NCBI RefSeq assembly: GCF_047219225.1
Contig: NZ_CP178208.1
Location: forward strand, 1,984,001 to 2,048,000
Source: IMCC45349 sp047219225
GTDB taxonomy: Bacteria; Bacteroidota; Bacteroidia; Flavobacteriales; Flavobacteriaceae
Direction: 5' to 3'
DNA length: 64,000 nt
Numbering within the stretch: the stretch's first letter is position 1; every line of letters begins with the position of its first letter. Shown in pieces: positions 8,446 through 18,114 of the stretch. Under the pieces are notes generated by a model. The model was given only the letters and a program-made list of their open reading frames with translations. It searched no databases and was not told where the DNA came from. The translations under genes were made by a program, and so were the position numbers.

Positions 8446-10551
8446 ATGAAGAAAATAAAATATTTAATTAGCTTTTTGCTTATTACAGCTTTTATCATTG
8501 GCTGTACTGAGGATGATGATAATACTAGATTTGTAGATGATATCGCTGCACCAACTAATGTTTCAGCATCAGTTAGTGTAACACAAGATAATACAGGTTT
8601 AGTTACAATTACTCCTTTGGGAGAAGGAATGGTTAATTTTGAATTAGACTTTGGCGATAATTCAGAAGGTTCAGGAGTAATTCAACCAGGTGATAATGTA
8701 GACCATATTTATGAAGAAGGAACATACACATTAGAGATAACAGCCAATGGTTTAAATGGTCTAAAAACAGTTGTTAACCAACAGCTAATAGTGTCTTTCC
8801 AAGCGCCACAAAATTTAGTAGTTAGTATTGAAAATGATTTAGTAGTATCAAAACAAGTTAATGTAACTGCTACAGCAGATTTTGCATTGTCATATGATGT
8901 TAGCTTTGGAGACCCAAATAATACAGTGTTATCTGCTAATATAGATGAAGGAGTCTCTTTTATTTATGAAGATGCAGGTACATACACAATTACAATTACT
9001 GCTTATAGTGCAGCTATTGAAACAACTACTTATACTGAGGAGTTTGAAGTAACAGCTATTTTACAGCCATTAGCTTCTGCACCTACTCCACCAAATAGAG
9101 CAGAAGAAGATGTGATTTCAATATTCAGTACTGCTTATAATGATGTTCCTGATACAGATTATTTTCCTGATTGGGGACAAGCTAGTCAGGGTAGTGGTTG
9201 GGCTTTATTTGATTTAGGAGGAGATGAAATGTTACAATACACTAACCTAAGTTATCAAGGTATTGCTTTAGCAGATGGAACATCAATAGATGTGTCAAAT
9301 ATGGAATCACTGCATTTAGATGTTTGGACAGCTGAAGCTGTTACAGATATAGAAGTGTCTTTAATTAATAATGCTTTAGGAGTAGTAACAGAAGCGCCAG
9401 TGACAATTTCTTTAAATGAAAATGATTGGACTAGTATAGAAATTCCAATTTCAGATTATGTAGATCAAGGTCTAACAGTTAACGAAATTTTTCAATTAAA
9501 ATTTGTTGGTACTCCTTGGGCAGCTGGAACAGTTTTTATAGATAACATATACTTTTGGAAAACTCCTTCTGGTACTCCAACTGGTATAGCAGGTACATGG
9601 AAGTTATCTAATACTGCAGGAGCTTTAGGAGTAGGGCCATCAGTTGGAGATATAGGTTGGTGGAATTGTGATGATGTTTGTGTCGCAGATAGAGCATGTT
9701 ACTATGATGATTTATATGTTTTTAACGAAGACGGAACATTTAGTAATGTTTTAGGAACAGATACTTGGGTTGAAGGTTGGCAAGGAGGAGCAGATGGATG
9801 TGGAGCACCTATTGCGCCACATGATGGTTCTAATGCTGCAACTTATGTATATGATTCTGGTGCAGGAACTGTAACATTAAATGGAGTAGGAGCTTATTTA
9901 GGATTACCAAAAGCTGTTAATACAGGGGAGTTAACTAATCCAGCAGATGCACCTGCATCTGTTACTTATAACGTTACATTATCAAACTTTGATACAGAAA
10001 TGATGGTGTATATCGAAGCTGGCGCTGGTGTGTTTTGGCAGTATCATTTTGTAAAAGAAGGTGCTGCACCTTCACCTTTAGCTGGAACTTGGCAAATGGC
10101 TCAGGAAGCAGGAGCTTTAGGAGTAGGACCATCAGTTGGAGATATAGGTTGGTGGAATTGTGATGATGTTTGTGTTGCAGATAGAGCATGTTATTATGAC
10201 GATCAATATGTTTTTGGAGCAGATGGTACATTCAATAATATTTTTGGCTCTGATACTTGGGTTGAAGGATGGCAAGCTGGAACAGATGGATGTGGAGCAC
10301 CCGTTGCACCACATGATGGATCAAATGCAGCAACATATTCTTTTGATTTAGGTACTGGTCAGTTAACCTTAAACGGTGTAGGAGCTTTTATTGGTTTACC
10401 AAAAGCAGTTAATACAGGAGAATTGACTAACCCTGCAGATGCGCCTGCATCTGTTACTTATAATGTTGTGTTTATTGATGATAATACAATCAATGTGTCT
10501 ATTGAAGCTGGAGCTGGAGTTTTCTGGCAATATAAGCTAGTTAAAAATTAA
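8446..10551 (+). CDS. surface glycan-binding lipoprotein with PKD domains and a duplicated C-terminal domain
   Basis: This is a 701-residue lipoprotein with lipobox Cys20 followed by TEDDD. Two PKD-like domains (about 35-200; ELDFGDNSEG and DVSFGDPNN are the PKD cores) are followed by a beta-jelly-roll region (about 215-375, ending VFIDNIYFWK). Then come two tandem copies of an unnamed ~155-residue domain (about 382-540 and 546-701). The two copies are identical over LGVGPSVGDIGWWNCDDVCV and beyond. The position after susD is that of SusE/SusF-type or SGBP proteins, so glucan binding at the cell surface is the likely role. No catalytic motif was seen. The same domain occurs in the 22184 protein and, in divergent form, in the GH16 protein. 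Confidence 0.8.
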   Translation: MKKIKYLISFLLITAFIIGCTEDDDNTRFVDDIAAPTNVSASVSVTQDNTGLVTITPLGEGMVNFELDFGDNSEGSGVIQPGDNVDHIYEEGTYTLEITANGLNGLKTVVNQQLIVSFQAPQNLVVSIENDLVVSKQVNVTATADFALSYDVSFGDPNNTVLSANIDEGVSFIYEDAGTYTITITAYSAAIETTTYTEEFEVTAILQPLASAPTPPNRAEEDVISIFSTAYNDVPDTDYFPDWGQASQGSGWALFDLGGDEMLQYTNLSYQGIALADGTSIDVSNMESLHLDVWTAEAVTDIEVSLINNALGVVTEAPVTISLNENDWTSIEIPISDYVDQGLTVNEIFQLKFVGTPWAAGTVFIDNIYFWKTPSGTPTGIAGTWKLSNTAGALGVGPSVGDIGWWNCDDVCVADRACYYDDLYVFNEDGTFSNVLGTDTWVEGWQGGADGCGAPIAPHDGSNAATYVYDSGAGTVTLNGVGAYLGLPKAVNTGELTNPADAPASVTYNVTLSNFDTEMMVYIEAGAGVFWQYHFVKEGAAPSPLAGTWQMAQEAGALGVGPSVGDIGWWNCDDVCVADRACYYDDQYVFGADGTFNNIFGSDTWVEGWQAGTDGCGAPVAPHDGSNAATYSFDLGTGQLTLNGVGAFIGLPKAVNTGELTNPADAPASVTYNVVFIDDNTINVSIEAGAGVFWQYKLVKN
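9589..10548 (+). repeat. in-gene tandem duplication (492-bp period)
   Basis: Two coding repeats start at 9589 and 10081, exactly 492 nt (164 codons) apart. The longest identical run is 47 nt (9637-9683 against 10129-10175). Near-identity at nucleotide level, including synonymous positions, points to recent duplication or gene conversion. Confidence 0.75.
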
Positions 10552-10563
10552 TATATGTATAAT

Positions 10564-12216
10564 ATGAAAAATTTAAAATATTTATTTGCATCACTTTTGT
10601 TTATAGCTTTTGTTGCTTGTCAAGATGATGATGCCAGTTTTGGGAATGTTGTAGCACCATCAAATGTTACAATTACAGCCGAAATTGTTGGTCAGGATGC
10701 TGATAACCCATACGGAGATGGTAGTGGTTTTGTTAATTTTACTGCAACTGCTGATAATGAAATTACATATCAATTTAATTTTGGAGATGATAGATCTGGT
10801 GTGTCTCCAAGTGGTGAAATTCAACATAGGTTTACTAATGTAGGAGTGAATGCCTATACGGTAGTTGTTAATGCAGTTGGAGCAGGAGGAGTATTGTCTA
10901 GTGCAACAATTGAGATAGAAGTATATAGTTCATTTACAGACGTTGAAGCTGAAAATTTTCTTGCAGGTGATAATGTAGGAGATTCTAAAACATGGTATTG
11001 GGCAGCTAACCTTCCATTACATGTTGGTTTAGGGCCTGTAGAAGATGATTATGGAAATGGAGAATTTGCGTATGAAGCATGGTGGAATGGGATACAACCA
11101 TTTGATCCTGAAAAGTCATGTATGTATACAAATGAATTTGTTTTTTCAAGAACTAACGACGGAATTACATTTGAACAAACTGTAGGTCCAGCTTTTGTAC
11201 CAGGTGCTTATGCTAGTGTTATTGGAGTAGATGGTGATGTTTGTCATGGAGATGATGTAATTCCAGATATGTTTGGAGTTAAAAATGTATCGTTTTTACC
11301 TTCTACATCTTTAGCAGCTTTAGAAGGGTCATATAATGAGCAGCCTTATAGACAAACTAGTTTTGAAATTTCAGATGGTGGTTTTATGGGTTGGTATGCA
11401 GGTTCTGTTACATACGATATTATATCTATTAGTGATACGGAGTTGCATGTTAGATTTATTCAAGAAGGAGGCGGTTTTGCTTGGTATGCTAAATACCAAA
11501 CACAAAACCCTTACGAAGTTGATAATTTCCCTGATTTAATATGGTCTGATGAATTTGATACAAATGGAGCACCAGATGCTGCCAATTGGACTTACGACCT
11601 CGGAGCAGGAGGTTGGGGTAATGGAGAAGAACAAACCTATACCAATGAGGCAAGTAATGTAATTGTACAGGATGGAAGCTTGATAATTACTGCTGTAAAT
11701 AATGGTGGTAATTATACATCTGCAAGGTTAAAGTCAGAAAATTTATTCGAATTTACTTATGGTAGAGTTGAGGTAAGGGCAAAGTTACCCGCTTCTCAAG
11801 GAACATGGCCTGCAATATGGATGTTAGGGGCTGATTTTGATACTATTGGATGGCCTTTTTGTGGTGAGATTGATATCATGGAACAAACAGGTCAAGATAA
11901 AAATACAATTTTAGGAACATGCCATTGGTTTGATAACGGTACGAATGCAAATGCTAGTTATGGTGAAACTACACCATTAGCTACTTCAACCTCTGAATTC
12001 CATGTGTATTCTTTAGAATGGACTGAGGAATCTGTGAAGATATTTGTTGATAACGTATTGTATTACACATTGGCAAATAACCCTGACTTACCTTTTTATG
12101 ATAGAGATTACTTCTTAATTCTAAACATTGCTATGGGAGGTACGTTAGGAGGAGCTATCGATCCAGGATTTACTTCAGATACTATGGAGATTGATTACGT
12201 AAGAGTTTATCAATAA
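10564..12216 (+). CDS. GH16 endo-beta-1,3-glucanase (laminarinase) lipoprotein
   Basis: This enzyme hydrolyses internal beta-1,3 bonds of laminarin, probably at the cell surface. An in-frame ATG at 10555 would add three residues; the ATG at 10564 gives a standard lipoprotein signal (MKNLKYLF...ACQDDD, Cys19). A PKD-like domain (about 30-125) is followed by a divergent copy of the domain shared with its neighbours (about 125-315) and by a GH16 catalytic domain (about 322-550). The GH16 motif EIDIME gives nucleophile E435 and acid/base E440, numbered from the 10564 start. The GH16 domain is complete and ends in the usual DYVRVYQ strand. Confidence 0.9.
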   Translation: MKNLKYLFASLLFIAFVACQDDDASFGNVVAPSNVTITAEIVGQDADNPYGDGSGFVNFTATADNEITYQFNFGDDRSGVSPSGEIQHRFTNVGVNAYTVVVNAVGAGGVLSSATIEIEVYSSFTDVEAENFLAGDNVGDSKTWYWAANLPLHVGLGPVEDDYGNGEFAYEAWWNGIQPFDPEKSCMYTNEFVFSRTNDGITFEQTVGPAFVPGAYASVIGVDGDVCHGDDVIPDMFGVKNVSFLPSTSLAALEGSYNEQPYRQTSFEISDGGFMGWYAGSVTYDIISISDTELHVRFIQEGGGFAWYAKYQTQNPYEVDNFPDLIWSDEFDTNGAPDAANWTYDLGAGGWGNGEEQTYTNEASNVIVQDGSLIITAVNNGGNYTSARLKSENLFEFTYGRVEVRAKLPASQGTWPAIWMLGADFDTIGWPFCGEIDIMEQTGQDKNTILGTCHWFDNGTNANASYGETTPLATSTSEFHVYSLEWTEESVKIFVDNVLYYTLANNPDLPFYDRDYFLILNIAMGGTLGGAIDPGFTSDTMEIDYVRVYQ

Positions 12217-12224
12217 AAACAATT

Positions 12225-12266
12225 AAGCAAAGAGATGAGTTATTAGTTTAATTTATCTCTTTGCTT
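12225..12266 (+). other. intercistronic hairpin without U-tract
   Basis: AAGCAAAGAGAT (12225-12236) pairs perfectly with ATCTCTTTGCTT (12255-12266) around an 18-nt loop. No T run follows, so it is unlikely to be a strong intrinsic terminator. It could stabilise the mRNA 3' end of the surface module or reduce read-through into the phosphorylase gene. Confidence 0.5.
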
Positions 12267-12295
12267 ATAAAAAATAGCAGATTAAAAATATTTAA

Positions 12296-12320
12296 TGCTT
12301 TACTATACCATAGTAAAGCA
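12296..12320. promoter_or_regulatory. perfect 11-bp palindrome before the phosphorylase gene
   Basis: TGCTTTACTAT and ATAGTAAAGCA form a perfect inverted repeat with a 3-nt spacer (ACC), ending 20 nt before the ATG at 12341. It may be an operator (the size and symmetry suit a dimeric regulator) or an RNA hairpin that affects translation initiation. Nothing in the sequence decides between these. Confidence 0.45.
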
Positions 12321-12340
12321 AGATTTGAGCTTAAATATAA

Positions 12341-15300
12341 ATGAATACTACTGAACAAATTTATATAGGAAATACTAAGTCTTTTATTAAAGAAAGAGAA
12401 GTTATAGGAGAACATGTTTTATTAAACAATGAAATGTTTTATAAAATTACAAATGTAGACACTATACGTCCTTTTTTTATGAGTATTGTAAGTAACTCTA
12501 ATCATTGGATGTTTATTTCTAGTAATGGAGGATTAACAGCAGGGAGAAAAGATAGTAATACCGCGTTATTTCCGTATTACACAGATGATAAGATTACAGA
12601 ATCTGAAGATGTTACTGGAACAAAAACACTATTCCGAGTTCAAAAAAATGGTAAGGTTTTTTTATGGGAACCATTTTCAACTTTGTATAAAGGAGTTTAT
12701 AATACATCAAGAAATTTGTTCAAGAATAAATTTGGAAACAAAATTGTTTTTGAAGAAATAAATCATGATTTAGGCTTGACATTTGTTTTTGAATGGAATT
12801 CAAGTAACATATATGGATTTGTAAAAAAATCTAAGTTGATTAATCATTCTAAAGAGTTAATTAATGTTTCAGTTTTAGATGGTTTACAAAATATTTTGCC
12901 ATATGGAGTTGGAGAAGATTTACAAAAAGCAAGCAGTAACCTGGTTGATGCTTATAAAAGAAATGAGTTAATATCGGAAACAGGATTAGGAATTTATGCT
13001 TTAAGTGCAATTATCGTTGATAAAGCTGAACCAAGTGAGGCTTTAAAATCAAATATTGTTTGGTCTACTGGGTTAGAAAATCCAACCTATTTATTATCAT
13101 CACTTCAAGTAAGTAATTTTAGAAAAGGTTTAGTCCTAAAGCAAGAGTTGGATATTAAAGCTGAAAAAGGAGCTTACTTTGTAAGTTTTAAACATACGTT
13201 AAATCCTAATGATGAGAAAAAATGGAGCTTAATCGCTAATGTAAATCAATCCGTTTCTAATATTATTGAGCTAAATGAAAAAATAAGAAATACTCAAGAT
13301 TTTACTTCTGTTTTACAACAAGATATTGATAAGGGAACCAATCATTTAATTCAACTAGTAGGAGCAGCTGATGGTATTCAGTTAACAGCCGATAAGCTTA
13401 GAAACTCAAGGCATTTTTCTAATACCATGTTTAATATCATGCGCGGAGGTATTTTTGATGATAATTATACTATTGAAAAATCTGATTTTATAAAGTATAT
13501 AGCTAATGCTAATAAAAAAGTTTATAAAAAGAAAACTGCCCTATTAAGTAATTTACCAGAAAATTTTTCTGTTAATTATATTAAACAAATTGCTTCAGGT
13601 GACGAAGACAAAAATTTTAAGCGTCTTTGTATTGAGTATTTACCATTAAAGTTTAGTAGAAGGCATGGAGACCCAAGTAGACCTTGGAATAAATTTTCTA
13701 TTAATACGAGGAGTGAGGTTGATGGGTCTAAAATCTTAGATTACGAAGGTAACTGGAGAGATATTTTTCAAAACTGGGAAGCTTTAGCACATTCATATCC
13801 AGAATTTATTGAAGGAATGATTCATAAATTCTTAAATGCAACTACTTTCGATGGATATAACCCTTATAGAGTTACAAAAGGAGGCTTTGATTGGGAAACA
13901 ATTGAACCAGATAATCCTTGGTCGTATATTGGTTATTGGGGAGATCATCAAATAATTTATTTGCTTAAATTTTTAGAGTTTATTGAGCAACATTACCCTC
14001 AAAAACTAAATGAATACTTTACACAAGATTTATTTGTGTATGCAAATGTTCCTTATAGAATTAAGAGCTATCAAGAAATATTAAAAAACCCTAAAGATAC
14101 TATTGTATTTGATCATGAAAATGAAGAAAAAATCCAACAAAAGAGAGAAGAATTAGGTGTAGATGGGGCTTTATTAAGAGATCAAAATTACTTTATATGT
14201 AAGGTTAATTTTATTGAAAAAATTTTAGCAACAGTACTAGCTAAGATGTCTAATTTTATACCTGAAGCTGGAATTTGGATGAACACTCAAAGACCAGAAT
14301 GGAATGATGCAAATAACGCATTAGTTGGGAATGGAGTATCCATGGTAACTTTATATTACTTAAGAAGGTTTTTAGCGTTTTTTGAAAATGTAATAGATAA
14401 ATCTGAGGTTGCAAAAAATGTTGTTTCTGAAGAGTTAGCAGTGTTTTTTAATCAGGTAAATGACACCCTTGAAAATCATAAAGATGTTTTAATCGATAAT
14501 ATTTCAGATAAGGATAGAAAAACAATTCTTGATGGTTTGGGTGTTTCAGGTAGTACTTATAGAAATAAAATATATAGTGAGCGATTTTCTGGCAATCAAC
14601 AGCAAATTACAAAAGAGGAATTGCTTTCATTTATAAAAATTTCATTAGCGTACATTGACCATTCAATTATTGCAAATAAAAGAGAAGATAACTTATACCA
14701 TGCCTATAATTTAATGACGGTTAATAATGATAAAGTTTCTGTTTCTTATTTGTCAGAGATGCTAGAAGGTCAGGTTGCTGTGTTGAGTTCTGGTTATTTA
14801 TCTTCTAAAGAGGCGTTGTCGGTTTTAAATAGCTTAAAGTCTAGTAAATTATTTAGAGAAGATCAGTACAGCTATATTTTATATCCAAATAAAGAACTAC
14901 CAGGGTTTTTAGAAAGAAATAATATACCAAAAGAAAGTATAGCTTCTTCTAAACTTTTAACAGCGTTGGTTAATAATGGAAATACACAAATAGTTGTAAA
15001 GGATTGTTTAGAAGGCTATCATTTTAATGGTGATTTTAATAACGTAGAAAGTTTAAAATTTGCTTTAAACGAACTGCCTGAAAAATATAATGAGCTAAAA
15101 GAAAAAGAATCAGAATTATTGTTCGAAATCTTTGAAAGCATATTTAATCATAAAGCATTTACAGGAAGATCAGGTACATTTTATGGCTATGAAGGATTAG
15201 GCTCTATTTATTGGCATATGGTGTCAAAACTTCAACTGGCAGTACAAGAAGTTACTTTAGATGCAATTGAAAAAAATGAAAGCCCTGAAGTGATAGGAGA

Positions 15301-15799
15301 ACTATTCGATCATTATTTTGAAATTAATGAAGGAATTGGAGTAAATAAATCTCCAAGACTATATGGAGGTTTTCCAACCGATCCATATTCTCATACACCT
15401 TTTACTAAAGGAGTGCAACAACCAGGAATGACAGGTCAGGTAAAAGAAGATATTTTAAGCAGATTCGGTGAATTAGGTGTTTTAGTGAAAAATGGAGAGA
15501 TTCATTTCAACCCAAAAATACTTAGAAAAGAAGAGTTTTTAAAAAAATCAAGAGAGTTTAAATATGTGAATGTATTAGGTGAATTCACTTCTATTACTCT
15601 TGAAGAAAATATGTTAGGGTATACTTATTGTCAAATACCTGTAGTGTATTCACAATCAGGAAAAGAATCTATCGAGGTTTACTATAATGATGGGTTATTA
15701 AAAAAGTTTGACTCATTGTTTTTAGATAAAGAAACTAGTAAATCAATATTTGAAAGAAATAATAGTGTACAAAGTATAATAGTATCAATAAAGAAATAG
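12341..15799 (+). CDS. GH149-type beta-1,3-oligoglucan phosphorylase
   Basis: This protein of 1152 residues has no signal peptide, so it is cytoplasmic. It has the plan of large GH94-related phosphorylases: an N-terminal beta-sandwich, a long helical linker and an (alpha/alpha)6 barrel. The barrel carries a WNDANN motif like the WND motif of GH94, making D656 the candidate catalytic acid. The size exceeds usual GH94 enzymes (about 800) and fits GH149, whose known bacterial members are found in laminarin-type loci with GH17 and GH30. The reaction would be phosphorolysis of beta-1,3-gluco-oligosaccharides to glucose-1-phosphate. GH161 is the closest alternative; family assignment is from memory of family features, not a search. 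Confidence 0.8.
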   Translation: MNTTEQIYIGNTKSFIKEREVIGEHVLLNNEMFYKITNVDTIRPFFMSIVSNSNHWMFISSNGGLTAGRKDSNTALFPYYTDDKITESEDVTGTKTLFRVQKNGKVFLWEPFSTLYKGVYNTSRNLFKNKFGNKIVFEEINHDLGLTFVFEWNSSNIYGFVKKSKLINHSKELINVSVLDGLQNILPYGVGEDLQKASSNLVDAYKRNELISETGLGIYALSAIIVDKAEPSEALKSNIVWSTGLENPTYLLSSLQVSNFRKGLVLKQELDIKAEKGAYFVSFKHTLNPNDEKKWSLIANVNQSVSNIIELNEKIRNTQDFTSVLQQDIDKGTNHLIQLVGAADGIQLTADKLRNSRHFSNTMFNIMRGGIFDDNYTIEKSDFIKYIANANKKVYKKKTALLSNLPENFSVNYIKQIASGDEDKNFKRLCIEYLPLKFSRRHGDPSRPWNKFSINTRSEVDGSKILDYEGNWRDIFQNWEALAHSYPEFIEGMIHKFLNATTFDGYNPYRVTKGGFDWETIEPDNPWSYIGYWGDHQIIYLLKFLEFIEQHYPQKLNEYFTQDLFVYANVPYRIKSYQEILKNPKDTIVFDHENEEKIQQKREELGVDGALLRDQNYFICKVNFIEKILATVLAKMSNFIPEAGIWMNTQRPEWNDANNALVGNGVSMVTLYYLRRFLAFFENVIDKSEVAKNVVSEELAVFFNQVNDTLENHKDVLIDNISDKDRKTILDGLGVSGSTYRNKIYSERFSGNQQQITKEELLSFIKISLAYIDHSIIANKREDNLYHAYNLMTVNNDKVSVSYLSEMLEGQVAVLSSGYLSSKEALSVLNSLKSSKLFREDQYSYILYPNKELPGFLERNNIPKESIASSKLLTALVNNGNTQIVVKDCLEGYHFNGDFNNVESLKFALNELPEKYNELKEKESELLFEIFESIFNHKAFTGRSGTFYGYEGLGSIYWHMVSKLQLAVQEVTLDAIEKNESPEVIGELFDHYFEINEGIGVNKSPRLYGGFPTDPYSHTPFTKGVQQPGMTGQVKEDILSRFGELGVLVKNGEIHFNPKILRKEEFLKKSREFKYVNVLGEFTSITLEENMLGYTYCQIPVVYSQSGKESIEVYYNDGLLKKFDSLFLDKETSKSIFERNNSVQSIIVSIKK

Positions 15800-15806
15800 G
15801 AGTTAT

Positions 15807-17078
15807 ATGTCAAATGTGTCAAAAAGAATAGTGTTAATAATGATTATTGCAGCTTTGGCATCGTGTAATTCAACAGGAAAAAAACAAAAGAAAGTTAAGT
15901 CAATGATAGCATCCGAAATATTAGGGAATCCAGATTATTTAGCTATTTCTTATGGTGGTTATAGAACTAATACAAGAAATAATCAACCAAGTGTTGCAGA
16001 GCTAAAAGAAGACATGAGAATCCTTGAAGCAGCAGGAATTAAAGTATTAAGAACATATAATTTGCAGTTAGCCCACGCTTCAAATGTTTTAAAAGCTATT
16101 GATGAATTAAAAAAGGAAGATAGTAGTTTTGAAATGTACGTAATGTTAGGTGCTTGGATAGATTGTAAAGACGCTTGGACAAACCATCCCAATCACGACT
16201 TAGAAGATGAGGTTAATAATACATCTGAAATAGAAAAAGCAGTGCTGCTTGCTAATCAATACCCAGAAATTGTAAAAATTATAGCTGTTGGAAATGAGGC
16301 AATGGTAACTTGGGCTACTAGTTATTTTGTAAAACCTAGTGTTATTTTAAAATGGGTAAGCCATTTACAAGGTTTAAAGAAGGAAGGGAAGCTTTCTAAA
16401 GATGTTTGGGTTACTACTTCTGATAATTTTGCTTCTTGGGGAGGAGGAGATACTAGTTACCATAATCAAGATTTAGAAGCTTTATATAAAGCAGTAGATT
16501 ATGTTTCCATGCATACATATCCAATGCATGACACACATTATAATCCTGTGTTTTGGGGAGTTTTACCTGATGAAGAGAACTTGTCAAAAGAAGATAAGAT
16601 TAAAGCTTCAATGGATAGAGCAAAAGCCTACGCAATTTCACAATACGATAGTGTGAAAAAGTATATGAGCAGTTTAGGGATAAATAAACCTATTCATATT
16701 GGAGAAACAGGTTGGGCAAGTTATTCTAATGGTTTTTACGGACAAGGTGAGGCAAATGCAACCGATGAATATAAAGAAGCGTTGTTTTACAAGGCCATGA
16801 GAGATTGGACTGCTAAAGAAGGTATGTCTTGTTTTTATTTTGAAGCTTTTGATGAAAATTGGAAAGATGTTCAAAACCCAGGAGGTTCCGAAAATAATTT
16901 TGGACTTTTTACAATCGACGGGAAGGCTAAATATGCTTTATGGGATTTAGTTGATAAAGGTGTATTTGAAAATTTAAAGAGAAACGGCAATCCTATTACT
17001 AAAACTTATAATGGAGATGAAACATTATTATTAGAAGAAGTTACTGTGCCTTATACCAAAGTATTGCAAGAACATTAA
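15807..17078 (+). CDS. GH17 beta-1,3-glucanase lipoprotein
   Basis: This 423-residue lipoprotein has lipobox Cys20 (ALASC) followed by NSTGKK, without the acidic surface-export pattern, so a periplasmic location is plausible. The TIM barrel carries the two GH17 signatures: VGNEAM with acid/base E164 and IGETGWAS with nucleophile E300. It would cut beta-1,3-glucan oligosaccharides after import through SusCD. It lies 7 nt after the phosphorylase gene with a GGAG-like ribosome site before the ATG. Confidence 0.88.
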   Translation: MSNVSKRIVLIMIIAALASCNSTGKKQKKVKSMIASEILGNPDYLAISYGGYRTNTRNNQPSVAELKEDMRILEAAGIKVLRTYNLQLAHASNVLKAIDELKKEDSSFEMYVMLGAWIDCKDAWTNHPNHDLEDEVNNTSEIEKAVLLANQYPEIVKIIAVGNEAMVTWATSYFVKPSVILKWVSHLQGLKKEGKLSKDVWVTTSDNFASWGGGDTSYHNQDLEALYKAVDYVSMHTYPMHDTHYNPVFWGVLPDEENLSKEDKIKASMDRAKAYAISQYDSVKKYMSSLGINKPIHIGETGWASYSNGFYGQGEANATDEYKEALFYKAMRDWTAKEGMSCFYFEAFDENWKDVQNPGGSENNFGLFTIDGKAKYALWDLVDKGVFENLKRNGNPITKTYNGDETLLLEEVTVPYTKVLQEH

Positions 17079-17088
17079 AACCTTTAAA

Positions 17089-18102
17089 ATGAAACTTAAA
17101 AATATATTTATTTATCCTTTGCTTGCAGTGTTACTTATTTGTTGTAATACAAAGGAAGAACATGTTGTAAAAGTTTCTGAACGTCAAATATTGGTCAATA
17201 ATACTCCTTATGTAATTAAAGGGGTTTGCTATCATCCAGTACCAAAAGGGAGCCCTAATAACAGGAGTTTTACCTCTTTAACAGAGGATATACTTTTAAT
17301 GAAAGAAGCAGGCATTAATACTATTAGAGTGTATGCTCCAATAGAAGAAAAAGAAGTGTTAGATGAATTAGCCGAGGCTAACATTAGAGTAGTAATTGGT
17401 TTTGGGTATGATCAAAACGGTTATTATGATATTGTTTCAGGATCTTTTATCAACTATGTAAATAAATATAAACACCATAAAGCAATTTTACTTTGGGAGC
17501 TTGGTAATGAATACAATTATCATCCAGAGTGGTTTGAAGGAGATATAAAAAACTGGTACAAGGCTATGAATGATGCAGCAGCTTTAATTCATAAAAACGA
17601 CCCTAATCATCCAGTAACAACTGCACATGGTGACTTGCCTGATTCATTAGCATTAAAACTATCTCCAAATATTGATGTTTGGGGAATGAATGTATACCGT
17701 TGGGATAAACCTGGAACTATTTATAAAGAATGGGAAGTTGTAAGTAGCAAGCCAATGTATTTGTCTGAGGCAGGTGGAGATAGTTACATGACAATAGCAA
17801 AAGATGGTTATAAAGCAGGTGAAAATCAAAAAGCACAAGCAGATGCTAATGAAAATATATTAAAAGAGGTGTTTGCTAACAGTCATATAGGTTCTGGAGT
17901 TACATTGTTTTCATTTACAGATGGTTGGTGGAAAGCAGGGAATAACGATAAGCAAGACCCTGGAGGTTGGGCTCCAAACAGTAGTGGTGTACCTTACGAT
18001 GGTTCTCCTAATGAAGAGTATTGGGGAATTGTTGACATTGATAGAAATAAAAAACAAACGTTTGATATAGTTAAGAAAGCATTTAACAATTCAACCAAGT
18101 AA
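17089..18102 (+). CDS. clan GH-A glycoside hydrolase lipoprotein, family uncertain
   Basis: This 337-residue lipoprotein (cysteine at 18 or 19) is a single TIM barrel starting with IKGVCYHPVP. LGNEYNYH gives acid/base E141 and MYLSEAGG gives nucleophile E227, the Glu pair of clan GH-A. The barrel resembles the catalytic domain of GH2 without its sandwich domains, and also GH5- or GH158-like endo-beta-1,3-glucanases; the family cannot be fixed by eye. Its place between GH17 and GH30 genes suggests action on beta-glucan oligosaccharides in the periplasm. Confidence 0.75.
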   Translation: MKLKNIFIYPLLAVLLICCNTKEEHVVKVSERQILVNNTPYVIKGVCYHPVPKGSPNNRSFTSLTEDILLMKEAGINTIRVYAPIEEKEVLDELAEANIRVVIGFGYDQNGYYDIVSGSFINYVNKYKHHKAILLWELGNEYNYHPEWFEGDIKNWYKAMNDAAALIHKNDPNHPVTTAHGDLPDSLALKLSPNIDVWGMNVYRWDKPGTIYKEWEVVSSKPMYLSEAGGDSYMTIAKDGYKAGENQKAQADANENILKEVFANSHIGSGVTLFSFTDGWWKAGNNDKQDPGGWAPNSSGVPYDGSPNEEYWGIVDIDRNKKQTFDIVKKAFNNSTK

Positions 18103-18114
18103 CTTTTATTAAAG

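Noticed and set aside
9974..10351. Short overlapping open frames on both strands within the duplicated binding domain
   Set aside because: They arise from codon bias of the repeat and have low-complexity Leu/His or Met/Ile-rich products.
12341..15799. Cellobiose or cellodextrin phosphorylase of family GH94
   Set aside because: At 1152 residues it is far longer than GH94 enzymes, and it lies in a beta-1,3-glucan operon; GH149 fits better.
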